From NCBI GenBank assembly GCA_000151295.1, contig GG745339.1, positions 258,681 through 322,680 of the forward strand: a stretch of DNA of 64,000 nt. The letters are read 5' to 3'. Under the pieces are notes generated by a model. The model did not search any database. It was not told the origin of the DNA and saw only the letters and a program-made list of their open reading frames with translations. Shown in pieces: positions 11,081 to 21,422 of the stretch. The position numbers and the translations under genes were made by a program. Positions within the stretch are counted from its first letter, which is position 1. Each line of letters starts with the position of its first letter. The stretch is from Allomyces macrogynus ATCC 38327. Its lineage: Eukaryota > Blastocladiomycota > Blastocladiomycetes > Blastocladiales > Blastocladiaceae.

Positions 11081-11958
11081 CTAGACGGCCAAATGTTGGT
11101 TCGTGATCTTGGTGCGCTTCTTGTCCTTGATCGACACCTTGTCCACCTCCACAATACTCGTCCGGCGCTTGACCTTGACGACATGCCGCGGCTTCCCGTG
11201 CCGGTCGCGGTCACCGAGCGCCTCGACCCACACTTTCTTGTCGACGCGAATCTCCTGGCCCTTCTTCAACGTCTTGACCTCCTCGTACCCTTCGGGCAAG
11301 AAAGGCATCTGCGCAACGCGCGTCAACTTGCTCTCTACTTTTTCCAATGCGTGCATGCGCCGCAACAGGTTCCCCTTGGTCTCACCGTCGAGCCACGGCT
11401 TGTCCTTGCCCGCACGCGCGGTCACGCCCTCAACCTCACGCAATTGCGCGCGCAATTGCTTTTGCTTGGAATGCAGCGCCGGCAATTGCTGCTTGGCCAT
11501 GGCGATTTTCGTGTCGCCGGGCGCATCCACGTATTCGAGAATCGCGGTCGGGGACGAGTCGCGCGGGTTGAACCCGGTCTTGATGATGCGCGTGTACCCG
11601 CCGGGACGGGTCGCGTACCGTGCAGCGAGGGCGTCAAAGAGCTTGGGCATCGTGATCGAGTGTTGCTAATCGGATCGTTGGCGGAGGGGGGTCAGGGCCA
11701 GAGGTTCGCGGTTAGGGTGCGCGGCGGCGAGCGAGCGGAGCGTACGAAGAGGAACGCGGCGGCGGCTTTGCGCGCCTGAGGCGTGTTCTTCTTGGCAAGC
11801 GTGATCATTTTGTCGGCCAGGGCTTGCGCCTCCTTGGCTTTCGGGAGCGTGGTCGTGATGCGGTCGTGCAGCACGAGGGCCGAGACGAGATTGCGCAGCA
11901 GTGCGCGCCGGTGCGACGAGTCGCGCCCGAGCTTGCGGAGCGCGAGGCCGTGGCGCAT
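11081..11958 (-). CDS. Mitochondrial ribosomal protein bL17m
   Basis: Two exons: 11746..11958 and 11081..11665, with an 80-nt intron (gtacgc...attag) in phase 0. The first exon begins [21 protein letters not shown] and has [21 protein letters not shown], matching bacterial L17 (MRHRKSGRxLNRx[12 protein letters not shown]). The second continues [19 protein letters not shown], the conserved RxGGYTRI signature. The protein then extends about 150 residues past bacterial L17 with a basic, helical tail (265 residues in all), usual for mitochondrial L17/Mrpl8. It acts in the large subunit of the mitoribosome near the exit tunnel. No cleavable presequence is obvious; fungal homologues also start at the ribosomal core. 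Confidence 0.9.
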
Positions 11959-12557
11959 GGCGGAAGTGGTACTCGAGGTTGGTCACGGTCTGGCCGGTTG
12001 GGCCGGCGGAAGTGGTGCTTACAGCGCGGTTGGCTGCAAAATTGGCGCGGATCAGGCCGCGAACGGGTGGACGTTGGTTGGCGCCGCGAATGCTGTAAGT
12101 TTTCGGGCGGCTCAAGGTGGATGCTGGCCGTGCCGGTGCGGATTTGTGAATGGTGCGGCCGGGCTTGCCATCAACGACGGTGAGCAGAGCGATCAGCGAG
12201 CTAAGATCAGGTCACGAGAAATTGAAATTAATGCGATGGATCTGGCAGGCCGGACGAACTCGGACAGTGCCCGCAAAATCCCGGCTGGTCGGTCTTTGCA
12301 ACGGCAGTGTGCTGCCACGGCGTTGCCGTGAGCGCTGACTTGGCCCCAACAGGCTGATCACTTGCACCGCCAACGACAGCCATCCCCACCAACCTGCTCT
12401 AGTCCCTCCACCGACCGGCAATCCTTGCTCCCTCTCCTCTCCCCGCGCTCTTGGACCAACCCGCTCGCTTCGGCTCGCACGACCGACTCGCTGCTGCAAC
12501 TGCACCCGCCCGCCCGCTAAATCAACTTGTTCAAGGTCAACCTCGAGCTCCACTGCC
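11959..12557. other. Divergent spacer between bL17m and BCKDH-E2
   Basis: It holds the start-side flanks of two mitochondrial genes transcribed away from each other. A pyrimidine-rich stretch lies just upstream of the E2 start. No gene seen. Confidence 0.45.
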
Positions 12558-14160
12558 ATGCACCGCGTCGCCGTCCAATCCGCTGCCCGTGCCGCCCGTC
12601 GGGCCCTCGCGCCCGCTGCACGCCGCCCCGCGACGGCTGCGCGGGTCGCCATGCAGCAGGTTATGGCCCGCACGGCGGTGGTCGCTGTTGCGCCGCGCAT
12701 CGCGCACTTCCACGCTTCGGCGCACGCGATGGCGGGTGGTGCCGACCCGACGCACTCGGCCGACGGTGTTGTGCCGTTTTTGCTTGCGGATATTGGTGAA
12801 GGTATCACCGAGTGCGAGATTACGCAGTGGTACGTGGTGTGGTTGCTTGGCTCCTGTCGAAAACTTCCGCTTGGTCGTTGATTTGACGGATATTCTCTTT
12901 TTGCTGCTCAGGTTCGTCAAGGAGGGCGACGAGATTGCCCAGTTTGACAAGATTTGCGAAGTGCAGAGCGACAAGGCCGCTGTCGAGATTTCGTCGCGGT
13001 TTGACGGCAAGATCACCAAGCTGCACTACCCCGTTGGCGCCATGGCCAAGGTCGGTTCCCCGCTCGTCGACATTCAGCTCGAGGGCCACGACGCTTCCGC
13101 TGCTGCTCCTGCTCCCGCTGCTCCCGTCCCCGCGACCGCTCCTGCTGCTGCTCCCGCTGCTGCCGCCCCTGCCGCTGCTCCTGCACCGATCTCGGACGGT
13201 CCCGTCTTTGCGACCCCCGCGGTCCGGCGTGTCGCGCGCGAGAACAACGTTGACCTGCGTCTTGTGCGCGGTACGGGCAAGGCCGGCCGCGTGCTCAAGG
13301 AAGACGTGCTGCGGTTCGTGCAGAACGGCAGCGTCGCCGAATCCCCCGCTCCCGCCGCTGCTCCCCGCGCCGCGGCTCCCGCTCCCGTCGCTGCCCCCGC
13401 CGCGGCTCCGGTCGCTGGTGAAGTCGCGCCTCTGACGATGATGCAAAAGGCCATGTTCAAGTCGATGTCGCGGTCCTTGTCGATCCCGCACTTTGGTTAC
13501 GCCGATGAGATTGAACTCGATGCGCTGATGGCTGTCCGTGCCGAAATCAACGCGCAGCTCCAGGCCATGGGCGATGCCGCGCCCGTGCCCAAGATTTCGT
13601 ACATGCCGCTGTTCATCAAGGCCTACTCGCTGGCCCTCACGGAATTCCCGCTGCTCAACTCGCAGCTGGTCGTCGACGCGATGGCCGCCAACCCGGAAAC
13701 CTCCGCTAAGCTCGTCTCGCGGCCGCAGCACAATGTCTCGATCGCCATGGACACGCCCAACGGCCTGATGGTCCCGAACATCAAGAACGTGCAAACCAAG
13801 TCGGTTCTCGACGTGGCTGCTGACATGGCGCGGTTGCAGGCGGCGGGCCAAAAGGGCCAGTTGGCGCAGGCTGATTTGACGGGCGGGACCATCACGCTCT
13901 CCAACATTGGCGCGATTGGCGGGACCTACATGAGCCCCGTGGTCGTCACGTCTGAACTTTGTATTGCCGCGCTCGGCAAGGTGGCGCGCGTGCCCAAGTT
14001 TGCGAGCGGCAAATCGAACGAGGTGGTCGCGCGGCACGCGATGCCCGTGTCGTTCTCGGCAGATCACCGCGTCGTGGACGGCGCGACGGTGGCGCGGTTC
14101 GCGCAGCGGTGGAAGCAGTACCTCGAGCACCCGATGACGATGCTCGCGGCGATGAAGTAA
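12558..14160 (+). CDS. DBT: Branched-chain 2-oxoacid dehydrogenase E2 (dihydrolipoyl transacylase)
   Basis: Exons 12558..12829 and 12912..14160, intron gtacgt...ctcag, restoring TQWFVKEGD across the junction. Order: an Arg/Ala-rich mitochondrial presequence of about 50 residues; a lipoyl domain ([13 protein letters not shown], lipoyl-lysine in [11 protein letters not shown]); an Ala/Pro hinge; a peripheral subunit-binding domain ([19 protein letters not shown]...[11 protein letters not shown]); a second Ala/Pro linker; and the catalytic domain ending with the acyltransferase active site [14 protein letters not shown] (H and D). IGEGI and the EVQSDKA lipoyl site fit the branched-chain enzyme rather than pyruvate or 2-oxoglutarate dehydrogenase E2. 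It passes acyl groups from valine, leucine and isoleucine degradation to CoA in the mitochondrial matrix. HIBCH, later in valine breakdown, is also in this window. Confidence 0.93.
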
Positions 14161-14540
14161 GAATGGGGTATAATTTGGCTTTGGTTGGGGCGACCGGTGG
14201 TTTCACTGTACGCTGCGCCCGTCGAGATCCAATTTAGGCGGGGGGTCGGTTGTGCGGGGGGTGCGGGAGAGGGGGGGGAGGGCGGCCGTGGGGGTGCGGG
14301 TAGGAGGAAAGGGCAGCGTTGCGTGAGGAGGAGGGAGACGTGCGCAATGATGCAGCGAGTGAGACAGTAGTGAGGGAAGGGGTCACCAAGACTTGTAGGA
14401 TGTATGGAACTATAGAGTACGTTGACGGGCGGACGCGAGCTGCAAGTCGTAAAAGCCATAAGGTGCGAAGAGAGTGATCGGTGGAGAGACAATTGGCAGG
14501 CAAGGGGACAGGGCGGGGAGTAGCAGCAAAGGGTGGTTCG

Positions 14541-14640
14541 NNNNNNNNNNNNNNNNNNNNNNNNNNNNNNNNNNNNNNNNNNNNNNNNNNNNNNNNNNNN
14601 NNNNNNNNNNNNNNNNNNNNNNNNNNNNNNNNNNNNNNNN
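14541..14640. other. Assembly gap (100 N)
   Basis: Exactly 100 unknown bases, a conventional placeholder length, so the true distance is unknown. A run of 17 C follows at 14652-14668. The gap sits in the spacer 3' of both BCKDH-E2 and the LRR gene. Confidence 0.98.
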
Positions 14641-14651
14641 GCTCGCAGTCT

Positions 14652-14668
14652 CCCCCCCCCCCCCCCCC
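14652..14668. repeat. Poly-C tract (17 C)
   Basis: Homopolymer 12 bases after the N gap and directly beside the stop codon of the LRR protein gene. It probably explains why the assembly broke here. Confidence 0.9.
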
Positions 14669-14669
14669 A

Positions 14670-16788
14670 TCACGTCCCTGGGTTCCCCATCTTCTTCCCG
14701 TTCCCATGACTCGCGCCAAGGGCCACGTCGCGCATCGCTTGGATCGCGGCCGTATTGGCTGCAGCAATCGCCGCGACCGTCTCGCGCTCCTTGGCAAACT
14801 CGGCCGCGAGCGCCGCGGCATTCACACGCGGTGCAGCCTCGTCGGGTGCCACCACTGAGACCGGCGGCGGTGTTCCGTCCGATCCCGGCTCGGCCGTTGG
14901 CAAGACCAAGTCCTTGGGCGGCCCGTTGAGCCCGACAGCGAGTTCGGCTGAGAGCGTCGCGTGTGGCGCGCCGTACCCGACGGCCGGGGTGATGGCCAGC
15001 ACGTACGACTATGCGGCATTGCGCGGTCAGGACCTCGGCCAAAAGACGACGTGAAAAGAGAACAGATACGCACGTTACGGTCCAGCAACTCCGACACATC
15101 GATCGGAATGTCGCCCAACACTGTGCGGTCGTGCAGGACCTTGCGGAAATCATGGCTCGCGTCCGCCGCCGCGGCCGTTGCAGCAGCCCCACCCTTCTTC
15201 TTAGCTGCAGCCGCGCGTTTCGCGGAGTTTGGGCTCGGCGGGTCGCGCGCGATCGGGTCCCAGGTCACCCAGTACCGCACGAGCCGCATCGTGAGCGGAT
15301 CTACACCCCACCAAAATCAGTCAGTCCACGCCCGCCGCACACCTCTCGCACATGACCAAGGTACGCACCCGCCAACGTATCCCGCAACTTCGCATCCACC
15401 GTGCACGTCTTCTCCACCAGCACATTCCACTTGACCGCGCGTTCGCCGTTCCCTGCTGCCTCTGCCGCTGCCGCTGCTGCCGCCGCTGCAGCTTTTTCCT
15501 TGGGTGTTGACTTGCTCGTAATGGGTGGGACCGCCGAACTCGTGAAAGTCGCGGGTGCAGGATTGGTCGCCACATCCCAGATTTCGATCGCGTACATGTA
15601 CTCCGAGGGCGGGGGCGGGGTGAGCGTCGAGGGTAGTGCGGCAGCGGCAGGTTCGGCGCCAGTGGTGCCTGGCGTCGAGTCGGACGCGTGGATGGCGGTG
15701 GGTAACGGGGGCGGAGTCGCGGGGAGGCCCCAGAGCGAGCCGATGAAGAGCCAGACGCGTGCTGGAGATGCAAGTTGACTGGTGAGCGCCATGGTTCGAG
15801 TAATCCCGACAAATGAGGACGCACGTGCCCGTATCCACAAACGCCGGCGGCGTCCCGTCCCGCACCCCCGCATCCACCTGCACGTCGTCAAAGAAGACGA
15901 GGTGCGGCACGCGCGTGACAATCGTTTCGGCGTACTGTGTCGCGAGGGCGATCGGGTTGCCCATGAGCGACACGATGCGAACATTGGGCGCGGCGACCAG
16001 AGCGGCAACGGTGGGTCCGAGCCGCGAGAGCCGATTGAACGACAGGTCGAGGCTCTTGAGCGACAGCGGCGTGCGCATGGTCAAGGTCGTGGCGTTGAGT
16101 TCGTTGATGCGATTGTACGAGAGGTTGAGGTGCACGAGGGACGGGAGGTTGGCGACAGGCGGGATTTCCGTGAGCCTACGTGCGTTGACAGAATGAAAAA
16201 AGGTCAGGACGAGCACTACGACACGGATCCGCGACAACGTAACTGGTTCGCAGCCAAGACAAGCGTCGTCAAACATGCCGGGAACACGGCTCCCGACACG
16301 GCCCTGAGCAAGTTGCCCGACAAGTCGAGATCCACGAGCCGCGTCAGGTGCACGAGCACCTGACGGGTCGGATCGTCGTCATCCATGTGCGTGATCCCGC
16401 GCCGGACGGACGCGAATCTTGTCACCGTCTGGTAAACTGTCTGCCTGGACACTTTCGTGACCCCCTTGGCGCGCAATTCGTGGAGCGGGTCGCTCTCCGG
16501 ATCGTGCACGAATTCGGGGTGCAGGTCGATGCTTGTCGCGTCGTCTGTCGATTGCGGTTGCAATCTGGTCAGGCACAGCTGCCGCGTGGTGGCTGATGGT
16601 TCTCAGTGAGCGGGCAGATATATGCACTTGCCGCTGGCCCATCGTGGTCGGCCGCCGTGTGGCCGTGTACCCAAATCTCGCCATCCTAATCCGCTTGACA
16701 ACTCGAACAGGTCCTCCCACACGGTGTAGAAACTTGGTCCAGGTGCGACGCGTTCATTGCAGGGAGTCGCGTCGGATTTTGGCATCAT
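14670..16788 (-). CDS. Leucine-rich-repeat protein, LRRC43-like, probably flagellar
   Basis: Six exons fit in phase: 16671..16788, 16244..16592, 15825..16175, 15357..15778, 15074..15300, 14670..15008 (601 residues). The N-terminus reads SFYTVWEDLFELSSGLGW then RQLCLTRL. Leucine-rich repeats follow: LVDLDLSGNLL, LTTLVLAANQL, LVHLNLSYNRI, LKSLDLSFNRLSRL, and a cap VRIVSLMGNPIAL...VPHLVFFDDV. After the LRRs there is a beta-type region (ARVWLFIGSLWGLP...MYAIEIWDVA) and a DxSxLLD-type C-terminal segment (VLHDRTVLGDIPIDVSELLD). This order recalls vertebrate LRRC43, a cilium-associated protein; that assignment rests on layout only. The 16593-16670 acceptor could be moved to 16600 without changing frame. 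The 46-nt third intron is very short. Confidence 0.75.
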
Positions 16789-17098
16789 CAAGTTGTCGAT
16801 AATTGGTTCGCGCGAGCCAGCAGGCCAATATCACTTCCACCTGCAACTCATTTTTTGGCCATCTCACCACGAGAAAGCTCACAGGTGGCAACAGTGCCAA
16901 GGCCAAGGTCGATATTTTGGAATAAGAAAATAAACAGACGAGGCGCGTTGAAAATGGATGAAATTGCCGTGAATATTGTACAAGGTGGTTGCCCATCGAC
17001 AGGGCGGCCGAGCGACAACACCGTCCGCTCGAGGATGCGACGACGACGCGTGCAACGCGCGCGAATAATTATGACCGTGCGCGAGGGGAGAAGGGTAT

Positions 17099-17483
17099 TT
17101 ACAGGAACAGGCGTGCAATGGCGAGCACGGCGGGCCCGACGAGCAAGATCATGAAGAAGAGCGCGTGCCCGCTGATTGCCCACTTCTTGCCCGTCAGCGA
17201 CCGGGACTTGGCGGCGGATGCGGCGAGGCCACGCGGGCGCTACAAGACGCAGTACGGCGTGTGAGCACGACTGAGCGACGAGCTGGGGTCGGCCGCGGAC
17301 AGGACGTGCCACGGCAGGCGCGATGGGCGGGATTCCACTCGATGCGGCGGCAAACTTCTCGTTGCGCTTGCGGATGGCACGGGACGTGGTCTACGCGCCG
17401 CGAGAGTCGGTTGTTGTCAGGTCCGCGGTTCGTGCAGTTGGTGCACTGGCTGACTGTGCCAGCGCTGGGAACGAGTTTACCAT
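17099..17483 (-). CDS. Small tail-anchored ER protein of the RAMP4/SERP (Ysy6) family
   Basis: Reconstructed from three exons: 17481..17483 (only the ATG), 17313..17390 and 17099..17239, with introns gtaaac...gtag and gtggca...gtag, all in phase. The product is 73 residues. It has the family's basic N-terminal motif IRKRNEKFAA, a short linker with RGL, and a C-terminal hydrophobic segment of about 21 residues (ALFFMILLVGPAVLAIARLFL) ending at the stop. RAMP4 proteins bind ribosomes and the Sec61 translocon and protect new membrane proteins during ER stress. The last exon is solid as a membrane anchor; the first intron, placed right after the start codon, is inferred. The middle donor is not a strong consensus. 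Confidence 0.55.
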
Positions 17484-17890
17484 GGCGGCGGGTGGTAACT
17501 GGGCGAATTGGGTTGGAGCGCAGAGAACAGGCGCGATGCGGTCGGGTTTGGTGGAGTCGGGGAGGGAGGAACGGGCGGGTCGGCGGCGAGAGAAAAGCTC
17601 GTCGAACAAAGATCGCCGCGCTGGCGCGTGGCACGTGCTGCCAGCGTGGCAGATGCGTTCAAGCGCGAGACGCGGCAGATCGTCTCTCACGACCGCACGC
17701 TGCTGCCACATCACGCTGCTGTCAGATCACTCCTTGCCTTCCCTCCGCCAGCCAAAGTTGTTGCTGCTCATCACAACTATGTGCAGAGATAGGTGAAAAG
17801 AAATACATTGCAAAACCGATCTATGCTCCGTGCCCATAAAGCCCGGGCGCGCAACGACGCGTTGAAATTGGCCACGGCCACGGCACAACG
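17484..17890. other. Spacer, no further gene seen
   Basis: It is the 5' flank of the RAMP4-like gene and the 3' flank of the FBXO21-like gene. Confidence 0.4.
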
Positions 17891-20314
17891 CTACTCCTCA
17901 TCCATGTGCCAGCCCAGATCGTCGCTATCATCAACAATCGACATGTCGTCCGACTCGTCCTCCTCTGTCGTGGTCTCCTCGGCGTCGCTCTCCTCTTCCC
18001 GAAGACTCTCCACCGGGCGAAAGTACCATCCAGGCGGTGCCGCGCCCGCGACCGCGACCACGTCGCCACAGTGCAGTTGGTCGTACCACTGCCCCAGTTC
18101 CCACCCGAGCGCCTGCATCCGTTCGGGCGGATATACGGAGACTGGTCCGGGGCGCGCCATGGATACGCCAGGCTGCCACGGGCGCGAGCGCGGTACTTCC
18201 TCGGTAGCAACCGAAGTGTCGCGCACCGGTGCACGCAGACCGCGAACCGCAAACCACGCCCGAAAACCGCGCGGCGGGTCCACAGCAAATGCACCCTCGA
18301 GGGCGCGCAACCGGCCGTCGTCATCGTCATCCTCCAAGGCCGTCAGCGGCCCATGCGACACGTACGCGGTCCCGTTACTCCGCTCCCGCCCAACGTAACG
18401 CACCATGTAGTGCGGTAGATGCGCGTCGCGGTCTTCGTCGTCTTCCATCCCGGCGGGCCGGTTGGGCGCGGGTCGCCGGGACGCGTAGTTGCGCGTCATG
18501 ATAATTGCCAACTCGCCGTCCCACGCGCGCACGACTTGGCCAATCTGGAACAGCGGCCCGGATTCCGGGTGCGACTCGGGCGCGGCGTCCGGCACGTCCG
18601 TCAGCGGCCAGTTGGGTGGTGCTCCCGGATCGGTCGTCGCGAGCGTGCGCACCCAGTCGACGAACGACATCAGGTCGAGGTCCGCAGACACGGGCACGTT
18701 ACGCAGCGCGGCTAGACGATCCACTTCCACTTCTGCGTCGCGCGAGTCGAGCACGAGCCGCTCATCGTCCATCAAGTGCTGCCGAATCCGGCGCAACTGC
18801 CAGTTCACTTGGTCGGGCTCAAGCCGCAACGCGAGCGTCGCAATCGCGTACAGCTGATGCTCGGCGTCACCGCTAAGCGGCTGCCCAACACGTGCAGCGC
18901 GCGTGAGCGCCCAGTACAAGTTGCGCGCGGTGCGCGCGAGTACGCGCGAGTTGGGCGTGACGGCCAAGTATTGCGGCAAGAATGGCACGTGGTTGACTTC
19001 GAGCATCGCGCGGCAGTCGGCGGTCGTCTTGATCCATGCGCGCGGATTCGCCGCATCGTACGAGAACGGGTCGAGGTAGAGGTCCGACTTGGTGTCGGGG
19101 TCGTGGAATCGGGCGAGAAAGTGTTGCGGGAACCCGACCAGGTCCACGGTCACAGGCGGGTTCAGACGGCGGCCCACGGCCTGCAGGAGCATGCACAGCG
19201 AAATGGGCAGCCCGGCGCGTGTGGCCAGGACCGTGTCGAGGTACGAGTTGGTCAGCTCGTGGTATGTTTCAAGCGCGCCGCGGAACCCGAGGCCGCCGCG
19301 ATCGGTCGGGCCGTACAGGTACTGCGCCAGGTGCAGGAGCCGGTCGCGCGGCGTGCTCGACGCGGGGACCGGTGGGCAGGCCGCCGCCAGCTCGTCGAGC
19401 TGCGCGAGAACGGGATCAACGACTTGCGTGACGGGATCAGCATGGATATACCGCGCGGCCGAGAGCAGAGCCCACGTGTTTTCAATCGGCTCGTTGTCGG
19501 CGCGTTCGATTCTGTCGAGTACCCACGTCCACCGAATTCGTCGGAGAAGGAGCCACGCGGCACGACGTTCGGATAAGAACGTGTGCCGCGACGTGCTCAA
19601 AAACTGCAACACGTCGATCATGTGGTAGCCGACGGGCGTGCCCGCCAGGTCCGTGCCGGGCGCAAATCGTGGGCCGAGCGCTTGCTGGTGAACGAGTCGG
19701 TCCAGCTGGTCGTGGATTGCGGCCACCATTCGGACCCCTCCCTTGGAAAACCGCATGGCCTGTACGAGCGTGACCATGGCCTGGTCGAGCTGGAACCGGT
19801 CGAGCGCGTACGCGCGCCATGTCGTGTAGGGCGAACCGTCACTGCCGCGCACGACGTGGGCCAAGTCCAATGGGCGGGGACCAGACCGGTACCTGATCAA
19901 CGATATGGTCATGTCAGCTTGGACCTGTGCGTGCTGAAAATACCAAACCCTTTTCGGCGATCCCTTCCACCGCCCTCGTCAAAATAATAACAGCAGTGCG
20001 TACCGGTCGTCCAAGAGTGCCTTCCACACCCGACTGCTTGACGACGCCGTATGCCAGGCCCGCGAAACGCCGGCGCACGCGGCAAGATCGTGCGGCGAAA
20101 TACTCGACTGTGCCAAAATGAGCTCGAGCACGTCGACGGGCAGATCCGACAGCTGCTTTAGTGTCGGTGCAGGTGCACATGGCGGTTCGCCGGTACAGGA
20201 TCGCAGCGCGGCTCGTTGTTGTTGATCAAGTTTGCAAGTTGGTCCCGATGCGTTGGTGTTTGACTGAACTGCGCTGTCGGCAGGGGTTGCCGCAAGTTGT
20301 GGCGACAGTGGCAT
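17891..20314 (-). CDS. FBXO21-like protein: F-box, transglutaminase-like SirB1 domain and YccV (HspQ-like) domain
   Basis: The main exon, 17891..19912, encodes about 670 residues. It contains a SirB1-type domain (NSYLDTVLATRAGLPISLCM, FPQHFLARF) followed by a YccV/HspQ-like domain (FQIGQVVRAWDGELAIIM, HYMVRYVG). It has an acidic tail. An upstream exon, 20004..20314, encodes the F-box (LSDLPVDVLELILAQSSISP... then VSRAWHTASSSSRVWKALL). F-box plus SirB1 plus YccV is the hallmark of FBXO21, an SCF ubiquitin-ligase substrate receptor. The donor gtacgc after DDR (20003) is good but neither tag/cag acceptor upstream of 19912 keeps the frame, so a base error or a missed mini-exon lies between. The domain order is secure; the exact junction is not. 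Confidence 0.82.
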
Positions 20315-20399
20315 GGTTGTGATGCTGTTGCTCCCTTGCACGTCTGTTGACTGGCCCGCCGTTGGACCTGGTGGGGTTTGCGATCCCTTTATATCGCCA

Positions 20400-21190
20400 T
20401 GTGTGGATCGGGTGGCAGCACGTCGGCGTGTTGGTCGAACCGATCCCTTGCCCGATGGTGGTTGCGGCGCCGATGAGGGCAACCGGGGCAACCACGAACG
20501 ACGACCGCTCGTTGCGTGATTTTTCTGGACATGGCAAGCTCACCGAATCGTTTGCCACCGAAGTAAGAAAGCAGCGGCACCGCGCGTCCCAACTCATGTA
20601 CTCGCGCCCACACATCATCTTTTCTTGTTACTACCCCTCACGCACTCACGCACGAGATCTTTGGGCACTCTCCACCCGTTGCTTCCAGGGTGCGCCACGC
20701 GCCCCCAACTCACCGTGTCAGAATTGCCAACGCCGCACCAAGGGCACGCCTTTTTACGGCCACGAAGCACGTCAATCTCGTCCTGCATCAGGTCCTGCCG
20801 CTTCACCACGAGCGCCGAGCTCCGTTCGTGGATCTTGCGCAACTAGGGGGCGGTTCGGGTCGAACAGCATTGAGAAAATGAGAGTCAGGCGAAGCAGTCA
20901 GCGTCGATCGTGCTTGGATGGGAGCAATGGCACAAAAAACACACGGACCACCAACAAGGTGTAGAGGTTGACCACCGAGATAATGACCGTGGCAATCGAC
21001 ACGGCCATCACTGTCTGGGGGTCTGGCATGGACAATCAATGGGAGGAGCACAGCGAGGTCGGTAGAATGAAACTCACGAGTGCGCGGCTTATTCCAAGTC
21101 GACCTCGTCGTCCTCTGGCTCCTCGAGCGGATCCGACTTCGCCGGGTTGCTGGCAGGAAACCACTGGCACTGCATCCTTGCACGCAATGT
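20400..21190 (-). CDS. Putative small membrane protein with coiled-coil and CxxC; exon limits uncertain
   Basis: No family recognised. Signals on the minus strand, in order: an acidic piece ending LEEPEDDEVDLE (about 21170-21090); a single hydrophobic span MAVSIATVIISVVNLYTLLV (about 21005-20945); and after an intron ending ccccctag, an exon near 20843-20715 with heptad-like LRKIHERSSALVVKRQDLMQ and a CPWCG motif, closed by a gtgagt donor. A possible last exon, LGRAVPLLSYFGGKRFG, lies near 20595-20530. The donor gtgttt after LLVVR joins the span to the coiled coil in phase 0. Together this suggests a single-pass protein with a cytosolic coiled coil and a two-cysteine motif. Confidence 0.35.
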
Positions 21191-21422
21191 CAAAATTTGA
21201 TTTTTTTTTCATCCATTCTACCCCTAGCTCGTCATTCCTATATTCGGCCCTCAAGCTCTCCACCCATTACTCCGACGCTGTGCCGTGGACTATGCATCGG
21301 TTACTGGCCTGTGCCACAAGCTCGCACTCCATGACCCTTGGGCGTATCAATTCTTCAACATCAACAAACAACTGACCTCAAACACCACACGCGAACACGA
21401 CCCAGTTCCCTCCTCGTCACTC

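Noticed and set aside
12820..14130. Minus-strand frame opposite BCKDH-E2
   Set aside because: Antisense shadow of the Ala/Pro-rich linkers; composition is Arg/His/Gly repetitive.
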